Source: Candidatus Leptovillus affinis (lineage in GTDB: Bacteria; Chloroflexota; Anaerolineae; Promineifilales; Promineifilaceae). From it: DNA of 64,000 nt. The stretch is taken from assembly GCA_016705235.1 (NCBI GenBank), contig JADIYP010000001.1, positions 62,001 through 126,000 of the forward strand, in the 5' to 3' direction. The stretch's first letter is position 1; each line of letters opens with the position of its first letter. The translations under genes and the position numbers were made by a program. Shown here in pieces: positions 1-9,435 of the stretch. Below the pieces are notes generated by a model. It did no database searches. It was not told the DNA's origin and saw only the letters and a list, made by a program, of their open reading frames with translations.

Positions 1-2505
1 GGCGGCCAGCAGCGACAGGCGGGCGGTGTAATGGGCGGTCGGGTCGGTTTCGGCGCGCCAGACCAGGGTCAGCAGGAAGGGGTCGCCGGGGGCGGCTTCG
101 GCGCGATCCAGGCTGTAGCCGGTCAGGCGCACGCCATCCCAGGCTGTGTCGGCGACAAACTGGGTGGGCGGCTGCCCGGCTGCGCGCGGCGGGGTGATTT
201 GCACCGTGCCCAGGTCGAGGGTGAGACGGCCGTTCGTCAGCGGTGCGGTCGCCAGCGTTGCCGCATCAAACAAAATCAGTTCAATGTGGTACACGCCGGG
301 GGGCGTACCGGGCAGCGGCGTCAGCAGGTGCTGCGATTCGGCGTACCGATCCGCAGGCCAGGTCTGGGTGTCTCCGGCGGCGCGGAAGGCGCGCGGCGCG
401 CTGGCGGTTTTTTCGCTCCACAAATTGCCGTCCGGCCCGATCAGGCGTACCGTGTCGCGGTAAGCGCGGTCCACGCCCGCGCCAGCTTGCCAGTAAGCGG
501 TGATGGCTAAGGCTGCGTCCGCGGGCAGCGTGCGGCCGGCGATCTGGTAGTCGCGCAGGATGAGATTGTTGGTGAAGACGGCCGTTTCGGCCATGCCCGG
601 CAGGGCGGCGCGGCGCAGCGGCGTTTCGAGGCGCGGCAGGAGGAAATGGACAAAGAAAAAGAGGAAGAGGCCGAGACCGACGAACCACAAACAGGCAGCG
701 GGGAACGGAGAACGTGAACCGGCTGGCGATGGGGCCTGGGGCGACGGCCGTTGAACGGCCCAAAGCAGCAAGACGGCCAGGCTGGCCAGGGAAATCAGGG
801 CGGCGGCGACGCGCAGCGGCGTGCCGCCAAAGCGAATATCCACCGTGTGGCTGCCAGCGGGGATGGGAAGGGAAATGAGGCCCGTTCCGGTGGTGGGGGT
901 GATGGGGACGGCACGGCCGTCTACCTCGGCGCGCCAGCCGGCATAGTCGAAAACGTTGGCCGTCAGGGTGAATGGCTCGGTGGCGCTGATGGCCGCCTGG
1001 AAATGGAGCGGAGCGCGGCTGGCGGATTGGAGAACGGCCGTGTCCGGCAGCGGCGCAAACGGTTCAACCGCCGGTTGGTCGGGCATATATTCGACGGTGC
1101 GGGGCAGATATTCGCCTTTGGCGGTTGTGCCGATGGTGGCGCTTTGCCGTTCAAATTCCTGCATCTCGGCGATGGTGGGGTTGGCCAGACCGGGGCAGAA
1201 ACGGGCATCCAACCAGGTTAGATCGGCCAAAACGAGGGCGGTGATAAATAAGGCGGCGAAGATCAATCGGCGGGAGACTTGCGACGCCAGCACGTCCACG
1301 CTGGCTCCCACAAGCACAGCCAGGGTGAGGGCGGCAGGGCCAAGCAGCCGCCAGGGGAACTGCACAAATTCGATGAGCGGCAGGTTGTCCCAGATGGGTC
1401 GGGAAACGGCCGTCATCAGAAAAACGTAGACGGCCGTGGCCAATCCGAAGAAGGCAATTTGGCGGCGACGGCCGTCGCGGAATCGCCGCCAGCCAAACAG
1501 CAGCGCCGGCAAGGCCAGCAGCAGCGGAACCAGACCCAGCGCCCGCGCCGGCGAGGGATTCAGCAGGTCAGGACGCACAGTTTGCGGCGCGGCAAAAATC
1601 TCGCCCAACGTGACAAAATTGCCCCAATAAACAAATATCGGCGGCACCAACAGCCGGTCGCTGTGTACCAGACTGCGCTCCAAAAAGGCCGGCAGCCAGA
1701 AGAAAGCGGCAAGCCCCAGGCCAAGAAAGAGCGGAAGAAGCGCATGGCCAATCGTTAACAGCCAATGGTTAATGGTTATCTGTTGGCCATTGGCCGTTGA
1801 CCGTTGACCGTTGACGATCTCCCAAAGGCCATAAAGCGCCAGCAGCGGGCTGAAAATCAGGGCAAAAACGTTGTGGGTGAGCAGGATGGCCGCATAGGCA
1901 AAGGTGGTCGTCAGGAGCCAGCGCGTTTGCCGCGTGCGAACCAATCGCCCCATCGCCCAGAGGGCCAGGGGGAACAAGGGCCAGGCCATCGACTCGGCCA
2001 GGTTGCCGCGAAAGTAGATGTCGAAGGCGTAATAGGGCGCGTAGATGGTGGCTACGGCCGTTACCAGCGCCGCCGGTCGGGAAAAATGATCGCGGGCCAG
2101 CAAGTAAGCCGCCAGGCCGGTGGCGTAAACGCCCAAAGCCAGCGTCAGGCGCATCCCCAGGTTGAGATTTTGCGCCAAAAAGCTTACCGCCTCTGCCAGA
2201 TAATAGGACAGCGGGGCATAAAAATTGAAGAAGGGGAACCCGTAACCCTGCGCCATGTCTGGCGCCCAGCGGGAATAAACCACGCCCTGCCGCAGCAGAT
2301 GGTCGAGCTGGGTCAGGCGCAGCAGGTGAAAAGCGGCGTCATCGGAGCAGGGCAGGCTGCCCTTAAAAAGCGGGTAGATAGCGACCAGACTGAGGGCCAG
2401 AATGGCCAGCGGCGCAAGGAGCCGTTGGCCGTAAGCCGTAAGCCGCGAGTCGTTGGCCGTTACCTGTTTTCTGTTAGCTGTTGATTGTTTTCCGCCGTTC
2501 ATCAT
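1..2505 (-). CDS. PTPS-related multi-spanning membrane protein, 3' end off the window
   Basis: The reading frame is open from ATG at 2505 to the left edge (835 codons, no stop), so the C-terminus is missing. The start abuts the TGA of the upstream gene with no spacer, which suggests translational coupling. The N-terminal third has many hydrophobic segments and motifs shared with the neighbour: a DDAAFHLLRL stretch, RWAPD, YGFPFFNFYAPLSYY and LAAFFWLPAFLE. It is therefore a tandem paralogue of the next gene. Such proteins match the family loosely named 6-pyruvoyl-tetrahydropterin synthase-related membrane protein and resemble GT-C glycosyltransferases in layout. The part near the window edge (residues about 800-835) reads like the beta-sandwich repeats seen in the paralogue. 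Residues about 4-27 are encoded by a tandem heptamer array (2424-2493), and a second array lies at about 1750-1818. A role in envelope glycan assembly is inferred; the substrate is unknown. Confidence 0.8.
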   Translation of the reverse strand, partial: MMNGGKQSTANRKQVTANDSRLTAYGQRLLAPLAILALSLVAIYPLFKGSLPCSDDAAFHLLRLTQLDHLLRQGVVYSRWAPDMAQGYGFPFFNFYAPLSYYLAEAVSFLAQNLNLGMRLTLALGVYATGLAAYLLARDHFSRPAALVTAVATIYAPYYAFDIYFRGNLAESMAWPLFPLALWAMGRLVRTRQTRWLLTTTFAYAAILLTHNVFALIFSPLLALYGLWEIVNGQRSTANGQQITINHWLLTIGHALLPLFLGLGLAAFFWLPAFLERSLVHSDRLLVPPIFVYWGNFVTLGEIFAAPQTVRPDLLNPSPARALGLVPLLLALPALLFGWRRFRDGRRRQIAFFGLATAVYVFLMTAVSRPIWDNLPLIEFVQFPWRLLGPAALTLAVLVGASVDVLASQVSRRLIFAALFITALVLADLTWLDARFCPGLANPTIAEMQEFERQSATIGTTAKGEYLPRTVEYMPDQPAVEPFAPLPDTAVLQSASRAPLHFQAAISATEPFTLTANVFDYAGWRAEVDGRAVPITPTTGTGLISLPIPAGSHTVDIRFGGTPLRVAAALISLASLAVLLLWAVQRPSPQAPSPAGSRSPFPAACLWFVGLGLFLFFFVHFLLPRLETPLRRAALPGMAETAVFTNNLILRDYQIAGRTLPADAALAITAYWQAGAGVDRAYRDTVRLIGPDGNLWSEKTASAPRAFRAAGDTQTWPADRYAESQHLLTPLPGTPPGVYHIELILFDAATLATAPLTNGRLTLDLGTVQITPPRAAGQPPTQFVADTAWDGVRLTGYSLDRAEAAPGDPFLLTLVWRAETDPTAHYTARLSLLAA

Positions 2506-5500
2506 TCAGCGTTGTTTTACCTCAATTGTCTGCGGCAGGGTAACGGCGTCGCCATTTCGTGTGGCCAGCGGCAGGCGCGCGCCGGTAAGCGAGTCATACA
2601 AACCGGTGATGAGGTGATACGCGCCGGGCGGCGTGTCGGATGGGAGCGTAAGTGTGAAGTCGTCGCGGATCAATTCGCCGGGAACCCAGCCGCTGGTCGG
2701 GCGGCTGCCGTTCGCCGGAATCTGGTCGCGTTGGGTGATGGGACGGCCGTCCGGCCCAATCAACTGCACAAACGTGGTGAACCCGGCAGCCAACACCTGT
2801 TCCGGCTGCCAGTAGAGGGTCAGGTTGAAGGATTGGCCGGGCTGAAGCACGGCCGTATCGAGTTCATATGCGGCCAGCGTAACCAAATCGGCCAGACTTT
2901 CGCCGATGGGCTGCGCCGCGGCGGGCAGGTCGAAGACACGCTCCGGCGCGGAGACGGGCAGCGTTTCCAGAGCGATGCTGGTGGAGGTATCGGGGGTGAA
3001 CAAGCGGAGGTACGTGGTGCAAAAACCAGCCAGAAGCGGACGGCCGTTTTCCGCCAGCGGAGCAATCGGCACATCATAGTCGGCGCGCTGGAGCTGGCCG
3101 GGCTGCCAGGTGGTGTTGGGGGCAAAACGGGCGTCCGCCGGCAGACGAGTTACCACGCCGCCATTTTCGCAGGCCAGCCACAATTCGGCCGTGTAATCGA
3201 GCGCCGGAGCGTGCGGCGTGTACCAATAGAGGGTGATGGGCAGCACATCCCCCACCGTCGGCTCGTGCAGCGGCTGATCATAACCAAGAAGCTGCACATT
3301 TTCCCCCAGGACGGGCGACCGGCCACCGCCTTCGGTTTCGCGCGCGCCAATCGGCACATCGGCGGGGTCGGGAAAGCGCAAGGGCGGGGCCACGACGACA
3401 GTTCCCAGAGTGAATTTGTTGTCCAGCGGCAGTCCGGCCTCGTTGAGGACATTCAGCCGCCGCCCGGTGGCCGGATCGTAAACCAGGGCGAGCAATTGGT
3501 AAACGCCGGGCGGGGCGGCGGGCAGGATGGCCAGGGTGTGGGCATCACGGCCGTATTCGCCTGGCTGCCAGCGCGGCAGAGGGAAACCGGCCGGGTGGAA
3601 ACTGTCGGATTGGGCGTAGCGACGGCCGTTCTCGCTGAACAGCTGCACGCTGACGCTGTATTCGGCGGCCACCGGCGGCAGAGCACGCCAGTAGAGAGTC
3701 AGGTCGATGGGTTGATCGGCGGGAATGGGGCGGGTGGGTAGATCGTAACCGAGCAGCATGATCTCGTCGCCAAAGTTCACCTGGGCCGGGGTCGAAACGC
3801 CGGTCAGGGTCTGGCCGTCAAAAGCGACGCGCCGGAACGGGGTGTTAGCGTGATCGAGATAGACGGTTTTGAGCAAAAAAAGAGCGACCAACATTAAACA
3901 GACACCCGTAAACAGGGAAAACACCGCGCCAGATGGCGAAGCTGTGGGTTCTGCTTGATGGGCGGCGCGGGATGATGGCCGATAGGCGCTGAACACGGCC
4001 AGGGCGGCCAAGAGAAGCAGGCTGGCCAGGGAAAGGGCGTTGGCGGCGGCGCGCAGGGGCGTGTTGGCAAAGGCAAGCTGGAAGGTGTGATCGCCAGGGG
4101 GGAGAACGGCCGTGATCAACCCTTCTGGCTGCGTGAGGCTGGTGGGGAGGGAACGGCCGTCTAGCTGCGCCTGCCAGCCGGGGAAAGCGAAGAGATCGAA
4201 AACGGCCGTAACCTCTTCCGCGCTGTGGTATTGCAGGCGGGTGCGCGTGAACTGTTCGAGCTGGTCCTGAATCACAAAGCCAGCAGGCAGTTGGGCGGCA
4301 TCCAGGCGAGAGATGAACCCATCGGGCGGCGCGGCTTCATAACGTGGGATGAGGCTGTCGGATGGCGGCAGCTGCTGCACGGTGCGCGGCAGGTAATCGG
4401 CAGCGGCCGTTGTGCCCAACCAGCCTGTTTCAATCTCAAAGCGAATCGTGTCCAGAGGCGTCAGGCTGGCGGGTAACGGTGGCGACGAGCCAGGGAAAAG
4501 CCAGGGAAGGGCAAAGAGAGGCAGCGTCAAACAGATAACCGACAACCCATAACCGACGATGGCTGACGGATAACGGGCAGCCAGAATTGCATAAATGTTT
4601 TGCAGGCCGAGGGCGGCGAGCATGGCCAGGCTGATGGCTGCTGGTCCGAGAAAGCGCCAGGGAAACTGCACAAACGCCAGCAATGGCACAGCATCCCAAA
4701 TGGGCTGGCTGGCGGGAAGCGTCATAAACAGGCAGGCGACGGTGACGAGCGTGAGGGCGAGGCGGTGATATTTAGGAGATTGGCGATTGGAAATTGGGGA
4801 ATTGACGGCCGTTTTTTGCACCGGCAGCCAGGCCAGCAGCGCCAGGAAGATGACCGGCCAACTCAGGCTGCGGGGAATGGCGGGATTGACCTGGGTGGGA
4901 TCGGCCGTTTGCGGCCAGGCGAACAGTTCGCGCCAGGAGAGGAAGTGGCTGGTATAGGCGAAGTTGGCGGTGGCAGTGAGGTTTTCGATTTGCACGTAGC
5001 TCTTCTCTAGAAAAGCGGGCAGCCAAAAGAAAGCGGATAGGGCGAGACCGAGGAGAAGCGCGAAAAATAACGTGGGGCGTGGGGCCTGGGGCGCGTGGAA
5101 TTGGAGAAGGAGGGCGTAAATAATGAGGCCGGGAAACCCGATGAGGGCGGTGATGTTGTGGCTGAGGAGCAGAAGAGCCAGAAAAAGGGCTACCAACAGC
5201 CCATAACGGATTGTTTTTTTCTGCCCCACTCCCCACTCTGCACTCCGCACTCCCCACTCCGCAATTGCCCACAGGGCCATCACCAGCCAGGCCAGGCCCC
5301 ACAGTTCGGCCAGGGCAGCGCGGTGGTAGGTGTTGTAAAGCATATACGGGGAATAGATGGCGGCGAGAACGGCCGTGACCCCCGCCCAATCACTCCCCCA
5401 AACCGCCCGCGCCCACAAAAACATACCGGCCGCCAACACCAGCAAGGCCAGCCCATAACTCATTTGCAGGGAAACCGTCAGCGGCAGCCCCAGCAAACGC

Positions 5501-5778
5501 GGGATCAGGCTGACATAATAACCGAAGGGCGCATAAAAATTGAAAAGAGGAAAGCCGAACCCGTAACCCAGGTCGGGCGACCAACGCGGGAACAAGTCGC
5601 CGCCCTGCACGGCGCGCTCCAATTGGGCCAGGCGGACAAAGTGCAGCAGCCCATCGCCGCGCCAGGGAACGAGGCCGCGCAGCATCGGCTGCCAGGCCAA
5701 CAGCAGCAAAACCGCCAACAGACCAAACCATAAAAACGGGACGCGGTAATGGACGAGAGAGAATCTTCGCTCAGTCAT
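2506..5778 (-). CDS. PTPS-related membrane protein with C-terminal beta-sandwich repeats
   Basis: 1090 residues. Roughly ten to twelve hydrophobic segments lie between residues 14 and 430, and two more near 585-605 and 625-648. A soluble C-terminal half (about 660-1085) contains three related units built around LTLYWRALPP-, ITLYWYTPHA- and LTLYWQPEQV-like strands, each followed by a PGxYxLxxGLYD-type strand. The N-terminus has the GDGLLHFVRL and RWSPDLGYGFGFPLFNFYAP motifs of the PTPS-related membrane family, whose topology is like GT-C glycosyltransferases. The likely role is transfer or modification of a lipid-linked sugar at the outer face of the membrane; this is inference. The start overlaps the end of the upstream glycosyltransferase by 8 bp, and the downstream paralogue starts directly after the stop, so the three genes look like one operon. 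Three short heptamer arrays lie inside the gene (4534-4575, 4775-4803, 5223-5264), all in predicted loops or linkers. Confidence 0.85.
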   Translation of the reverse strand: MTERRFSLVHYRVPFLWFGLLAVLLLLAWQPMLRGLVPWRGDGLLHFVRLAQLERAVQGGDLFPRWSPDLGYGFGFPLFNFYAPFGYYVSLIPRLLGLPLTVSLQMSYGLALLVLAAGMFLWARAVWGSDWAGVTAVLAAIYSPYMLYNTYHRAALAELWGLAWLVMALWAIAEWGVRSAEWGVGQKKTIRYGLLVALFLALLLLSHNITALIGFPGLIIYALLLQFHAPQAPRPTLFFALLLGLALSAFFWLPAFLEKSYVQIENLTATANFAYTSHFLSWRELFAWPQTADPTQVNPAIPRSLSWPVIFLALLAWLPVQKTAVNSPISNRQSPKYHRLALTLVTVACLFMTLPASQPIWDAVPLLAFVQFPWRFLGPAAISLAMLAALGLQNIYAILAARYPSAIVGYGLSVICLTLPLFALPWLFPGSSPPLPASLTPLDTIRFEIETGWLGTTAAADYLPRTVQQLPPSDSLIPRYEAAPPDGFISRLDAAQLPAGFVIQDQLEQFTRTRLQYHSAEEVTAVFDLFAFPGWQAQLDGRSLPTSLTQPEGLITAVLPPGDHTFQLAFANTPLRAAANALSLASLLLLAALAVFSAYRPSSRAAHQAEPTASPSGAVFSLFTGVCLMLVALFLLKTVYLDHANTPFRRVAFDGQTLTGVSTPAQVNFGDEIMLLGYDLPTRPIPADQPIDLTLYWRALPPVAAEYSVSVQLFSENGRRYAQSDSFHPAGFPLPRWQPGEYGRDAHTLAILPAAPPGVYQLLALVYDPATGRRLNVLNEAGLPLDNKFTLGTVVVAPPLRFPDPADVPIGARETEGGGRSPVLGENVQLLGYDQPLHEPTVGDVLPITLYWYTPHAPALDYTAELWLACENGGVVTRLPADARFAPNTTWQPGQLQRADYDVPIAPLAENGRPLLAGFCTTYLRLFTPDTSTSIALETLPVSAPERVFDLPAAAQPIGESLADLVTLAAYELDTAVLQPGQSFNLTLYWQPEQVLAAGFTTFVQLIGPDGRPITQRDQIPANGSRPTSGWVPGELIRDDFTLTLPSDTPPGAYHLITGLYDSLTGARLPLATRNGDAVTLPQTIEVKQR

Positions 5779-6772
5779 GGCCTGGGGTTTCAGGCAGACG
5801 CAGGATTTCTTGGACGTGGTAGACGGTCTTGTTTTGGGTTTCGTAGTAGGTGCGGACGATGAGTTCGGCCAGCAGGCCCATCACCAGAAATTGCACGCCC
5901 AGGATAACCAACAGTACGCCCAAGGTGAGTAACGGCCGTTCCCCAATTTGCATATCATGAAATCCAACCCGCCCACCTTGCACACCGGCCCACACCTTCA
6001 GCGCTGCCAGGTAAACCAACAACAAACCGCCCAACGCGCCTAACGGAACGCCAATCGCGCCAAAAAAGTGCATCGGCCGGTCGCTGTATTTGCGCAAAAA
6101 TAAAATGGTAAATAAGTCCACAATCACCCGAAACGTGCGCGAAAGCCCATATTTTGCCTGCCCGGCAACCCGTGGACGGTGATTGACCGGCACTTCCGCC
6201 ATGTGAAAACCGGCAAAACTAACCATTTCGGGGATAAAGCGATGCAGTTCGCCATAGAGGTGCAGTTCGCCAACCACTTCGGCGCGAAAAAGGCGCAGCG
6301 AGCAGCCACGGTCGCGCAAAGGCACATGGGAAAGGCGGGCGATCAGGCGGTTGGCAAAATAAGAAGGCACTTTGCGCAGCAAAAAAGCGTCCTGACGATT
6401 TTCGCGCCAGCCGTTTACCACGTCGTACCCTTCATCGATTTTTGCCAGTAGTTTGGGAATGTCGGCCGGGTCGTTTTGGCGGTCGGCGTCCAGGGTCAGA
6501 ATCAACCGGCCCCGGGCATGGTCAAACCCGGCGGCAAAAGCGGCCGTCTGGCCATGATTGCGGCGAAAACGAATCACGACTACACGATCATCAGCCTGAT
6601 ACAGCGTTTTAAGCAGCTCGAAGCTGCCGTCGTTACTGCCATCATCCACAAAGATGATTTCGTAATCGAGGTGTTGGTCGGCCAGGGCGGCGGTGATTTC
6701 ATCCAGCAACGGCCGTACGTTCTCTACCTCATTGTAAACCGGGATTACCAGACTCAGATCTTTATCGGGCAT
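5771..6772 (-). CDS. Family 2 glycosyltransferase, dolichyl/undecaprenyl-phosphate sugar transferase type
   Basis: 333 residues. The N-terminal GT-A domain carries VIPVYNEVENV, the nucleotide-binding VDDGSNDGS and a LDADRQNDP (DxD) motif. Two hydrophobic segments at about 235-260 and 285-310 anchor the C-terminus, as in DPM1/GtrB/ArnC-like enzymes that move a sugar from a nucleotide to a polyprenyl phosphate on the cytoplasmic face. This would supply lipid-linked sugar to the two GT-C-like membrane proteins encoded directly downstream (8-bp overlap), a common arrangement. Length and motifs are normal. The sugar cannot be read from the sequence. Confidence 0.9.
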   Translation of the reverse strand: MPDKDLSLVIPVYNEVENVRPLLDEITAALADQHLDYEIIFVDDGSNDGSFELLKTLYQADDRVVVIRFRRNHGQTAAFAAGFDHARGRLILTLDADRQNDPADIPKLLAKIDEGYDVVNGWRENRQDAFLLRKVPSYFANRLIARLSHVPLRDRGCSLRLFRAEVVGELHLYGELHRFIPEMVSFAGFHMAEVPVNHRPRVAGQAKYGLSRTFRVIVDLFTILFLRKYSDRPMHFFGAIGVPLGALGGLLLVYLAALKVWAGVQGGRVGFHDMQIGERPLLTLGVLLVILGVQFLVMGLLAELIVRTYYETQNKTVYHVQEILRLPETPGHD

Positions 6773-6972
6773 AGCCTGTTGATTCTAACACGCTCAAAAC
6801 CAAAGCAAAAACGACTGCAACCACTTCGCTCTATTGGGGTTTAACAAACACAGAGTAGAACTATAACGTAGTGCGTCATAAGATTTTTATATTTGGGATC
6901 TGTGTTTGGGGTAAAGGCGCGATTGGCGCGGCCTGCAAACCAACCGACGACCTGATAATCAAGGCTTCTGAT

Positions 6973-7950
6973 ATGAACATATCGCTCATCAGCACAGTAA
7001 AAAATGAAGGGGAAGCGATACGGCCGTTGCTCGATTCGCTCATCCAACAATCCATCACCCCCGATGAAATTGTCATCTGCGATGGCGGCTCCACCGATAA
7101 CACCCTGGAAATTTTGGCCGAATACAAAACCTGGCTGCCCCTAAAAATCATCGTCGCCCCCGGCGCCAACATCAGCGAAGGGCGCAATCGGGCGATTGCC
7201 GCCGCCGCCGGTCCGATCATCGCCGTCACCGACGCCGGCGTCGTCCTTTCGCCCTACTGGCTGGAGGATCTCACGCGCCCCCTCCGCGAAGCCAACGCTC
7301 AGGTCGTCAGCGGCTGGTTCGAAGCCGACCCGTTCACCGATTTTGAAGTGGTCATGGGCGCGACGGTGCTGCCGGAGCGAGAAGACATCAAGCCCGAAAA
7401 TTTTCTGCCCTCCAGCCGATCGGTCGCCTTCCAAAAAAGCGCCTGGGCCGAAGTAGGCGGCTATCCGGAATGGCTGGATTACAGTGAAGATTTGATATTT
7501 GACATGGCCCTGCGCGAAAAATATGGCGCGTTCCCATTTGCGGAAACGGCCGTGGCCTACTTTCGCCCGCGCGGCAGCCTGCGCGCCTTCTTCCGCCAAT
7601 ACTACCGCTACGCCCGCGGCGACGGGAAAGCCAATCTCTGGGCCAAACGCCACGCCCTGCGCTACCTCACCTACCTGATCGGCCTCCCCTTCATTTTGCG
7701 CCTCATTTGGCAAGAAAAAAAAGCCGGCTGGCTGTTTCTGCTGCTGGGAACCGGCTTCTACACACGCCGCCCCGCCGAACGCCTCTGGGTCAACACCTGG
7801 GGCTGGCGGCCGCCTTCCCGCTTGCGCGCCTTTGCCCTCATTCCCATCATCCGCCTGGTTGGCGATGTAGCCAAAATGCTTGGTTATCCCGTCGGGCTGC
7901 TTTGGCGGCTGCGCCAACAAAATCAGTTTCGCCAAAAAGAGCCAGCTTAA
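6973..7950 (+). CDS. Family 2 glycosyltransferase, membrane anchored
   Basis: 325 residues from ATG 6973. A longer in-frame start at 6871 would add 34 residues ahead of the canonical MNISLISTVKNEGE opening of a GT-A fold, so the internal start is preferred. Visible motifs are ICDGGSTDNT (nucleotide binding), VTDAGVVLSPYW (DxD position, here DAG) and a conserved YSEDLIFDMAL stretch in the acceptor part. A hydrophobic region around 225-260 suggests membrane association. It is divergent from the glycan operon on the minus strand, with a 200-bp shared upstream region, so both may serve surface polysaccharide synthesis. A hairpin terminator follows at 8006. Confidence 0.85.
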   Translation: MNISLISTVKNEGEAIRPLLDSLIQQSITPDEIVICDGGSTDNTLEILAEYKTWLPLKIIVAPGANISEGRNRAIAAAAGPIIAVTDAGVVLSPYWLEDLTRPLREANAQVVSGWFEADPFTDFEVVMGATVLPEREDIKPENFLPSSRSVAFQKSAWAEVGGYPEWLDYSEDLIFDMALREKYGAFPFAETAVAYFRPRGSLRAFFRQYYRYARGDGKANLWAKRHALRYLTYLIGLPFILRLIWQEKKAGWLFLLLGTGFYTRRPAERLWVNTWGWRPPSRLRAFALIPIIRLVGDVAKMLGYPVGLLWRLRQQNQFRQKEPA

Positions 7951-8005
7951 CAACTGCTCAGGCTTGCTTGACGCTCCCCAGGGCCAATGCTAAGATTTAT
8001 AAACC

Positions 8006-8031
8006 AGCCGGCGATAATCGTCGGCTTTTTT
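8006..8031 (+). terminator. Rho-independent terminator after the glycosyltransferase
   Basis: AGCCGGCGA pairs with TCGTCGGCT (one G-U) across a TAA loop and is followed by TTTTTT. It lies 55 bp after the glycosyltransferase stop and just before the TPR gene start. Confidence 0.8.
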
Positions 8032-8047
8032 ATGCAAATTTTGCGCT

Positions 8048-9256
8048 ATGGTCATTAAACGTACGCCGCCACGCTATCCCCGTCAGGGGCCATCTTGCCT
8101 GCTAGTCCTATTCGTCATCTCTGGCGTACTTTTGGGCATGTTTGTCATTGTCAACCGCGACGAAGTACGCGACGTGATCATCCCCACCCCCACACCTGAA
8201 CCGACCCGTTCCGCCACCGAATACGCCCTGCTCGCCGACCTGAGCGAAGGGGATGGCGAATACCAAAAAGCCATCGAATTTTATGAAAACGCCATCCGCC
8301 TGGATGCATCTAAATCAGAATTCTTCATTCGCCTGATCAAATTATTGGTTGATACGCGGCAGCCGGAACGCGCCCTAGAGGTAGCTGAACAAGCCACCGT
8401 GTTAGCCCCACAAAACGATGCTGTGTGGACGGCCGCTGCCTCGGCCTACATCACCAACGGCGACCGGCTCCTCGATTTGGGCGATCCCACCGGCGCGGAT
8501 TTGCAGTATGCCCAAGCCGTGCAAGCCGCCGAAAAAGCCATTGCCATCAACCCGCAAAACGCCACCGCTTATGCCTATGCTGCGGCCGGTCTGGTTTTGC
8601 CCAATGACCCAAACAAGTTTAGCCGGGCGCAAGAAATGGCCGACATCGCCATTGCCGTCGATCCGGAAAATGCTACCGCGCGTTATTACATGGCCACTGT
8701 ATTAGATTATCAGGGTTATTACGAAGCCGCGCGTGAAAATTATCAGTTGGGTCTGCAATATGCTCCTAATAGTCCCAATCTGTATTTTGGCCTGGCGTAC
8801 AATTTTTTTGGCACCGGCAATATACCGGAAGCGATCCTCAGTTTTGAGCAAGCAATTACCGCCGACCCAGAATTTGCCGCCGCCTATGATGGACTGGCGT
8901 ATATGTATTTGCAATTGGGCCAGGATCCTTTAGCTGAAGAGAATGCCCTGGAAGCGGTGCGGTTGAATCCAAATGTGGCGCGGGCACACGGCCGTTTAGG
9001 CGAAGCCTATTTTCAGCAGTTCAACTACCCGAACGCCATCGAATCGCTGGAACGCGCAGTCTCTCTCTACGGCCAGGCCACCGATTTGAATGCCCGTTTC
9101 TTCTGGATGTTGGGCAGCGCTTACATTCGCGACAGCCTGAACAACTGCCCCGAGGCCGTGCCTTTGTTTGAACAAGTTATTTCTGTCAGCCTGGCCTGGC
9201 GGGAAGACGCCGCCGTCGGCATCGAAGAATGCCGCCGCGCCCTGCCTGGCAGCTAA
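8048..9256 (+). CDS. Membrane-anchored tetratricopeptide repeat protein
   Basis: 402 residues. A positively charged N-terminus is followed by one membrane segment (about 17-35, CLLVLFVISGVLLGMFVIV), a Thr/Pro linker, and TPR units from about residue 60 to 390. Repeated signatures are YQKAIEFYENAIRLD, PERALEVAEQATVLAP, YEAARENYQLGLQYAP, IPEAILSFEQAITADP and YPNAIESLERAVSLY. TPR arrays act as protein-protein scaffolds; the partner is unknown. The topology suggests the repeats are displayed outside the membrane. No enzymatic motif is present. The gene sits between a terminator and the groES control region, so it is probably transcribed alone. Confidence 0.85.
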   Translation: MVIKRTPPRYPRQGPSCLLVLFVISGVLLGMFVIVNRDEVRDVIIPTPTPEPTRSATEYALLADLSEGDGEYQKAIEFYENAIRLDASKSEFFIRLIKLLVDTRQPERALEVAEQATVLAPQNDAVWTAAASAYITNGDRLLDLGDPTGADLQYAQAVQAAEKAIAINPQNATAYAYAAAGLVLPNDPNKFSRAQEMADIAIAVDPENATARYYMATVLDYQGYYEAARENYQLGLQYAPNSPNLYFGLAYNFFGTGNIPEAILSFEQAITADPEFAAAYDGLAYMYLQLGQDPLAEENALEAVRLNPNVARAHGRLGEAYFQQFNYPNAIESLERAVSLYGQATDLNARFFWMLGSAYIRDSLNNCPEAVPLFEQVISVSLAWREDAAVGIEECRRALPGS

Positions 9257-9297
9257 TTACTAACCGCAATCACCCCGCCCTAACACCCGCACAACCT

Positions 9298-9324
9298 TTA
9301 GCACTCTCTACCACAGACTGCTAA
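9298..9324 (+). promoter_or_regulatory. CIRCE operator, upstream copy (HrcA site)
   Basis: TTAGCACTC, nine bases, then GACTGCTAA. This matches the CIRCE consensus TTAGCACTC-N9-GAGTGCTAA with one mismatch. It lies just upstream of the -35 box of groES. CIRCE is the binding site of the heat-shock repressor HrcA. Confidence 0.85.
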
Positions 9325-9331
9325 AAAAGCC

Positions 9332-9359
9332 TTGACAAGCCCCAAAACTATGCTAGAAT
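9332..9359 (+). promoter_or_regulatory. Sigma-70-type promoter of groES-groEL
   Basis: A perfect TTGACA (9332-9337), a 16-bp spacer and TAGAAT (9354-9359). It lies between the two CIRCE copies, so bound HrcA would flank the polymerase site on both sides. Confidence 0.85.
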
Positions 9360-9373
9360 TTTCCTTGATGCGG

Positions 9374-9400
9374 CTAGCACTCTAAGCGTGCGAGTGCCAA
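9374..9400 (+). promoter_or_regulatory. CIRCE operator, downstream copy (HrcA site)
   Basis: CTAGCACTC, nine bases, then GAGTGCCAA, with 16 of 18 consensus positions. It lies just past the expected transcription start and would be in the 5' leader of the groES mRNA. Confidence 0.9.
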
Positions 9401-9435
9401 ATTCCCAACGAATTACCTGAAAAAGGAGATACAGC

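Noticed and set aside
2485..3741. 418-codon plus-strand frame across the membrane-protein gene
   Set aside because: Composition (Gly/Arg/Gln-rich) and lack of any domain show it is the antisense shadow of the 1090-residue gene.
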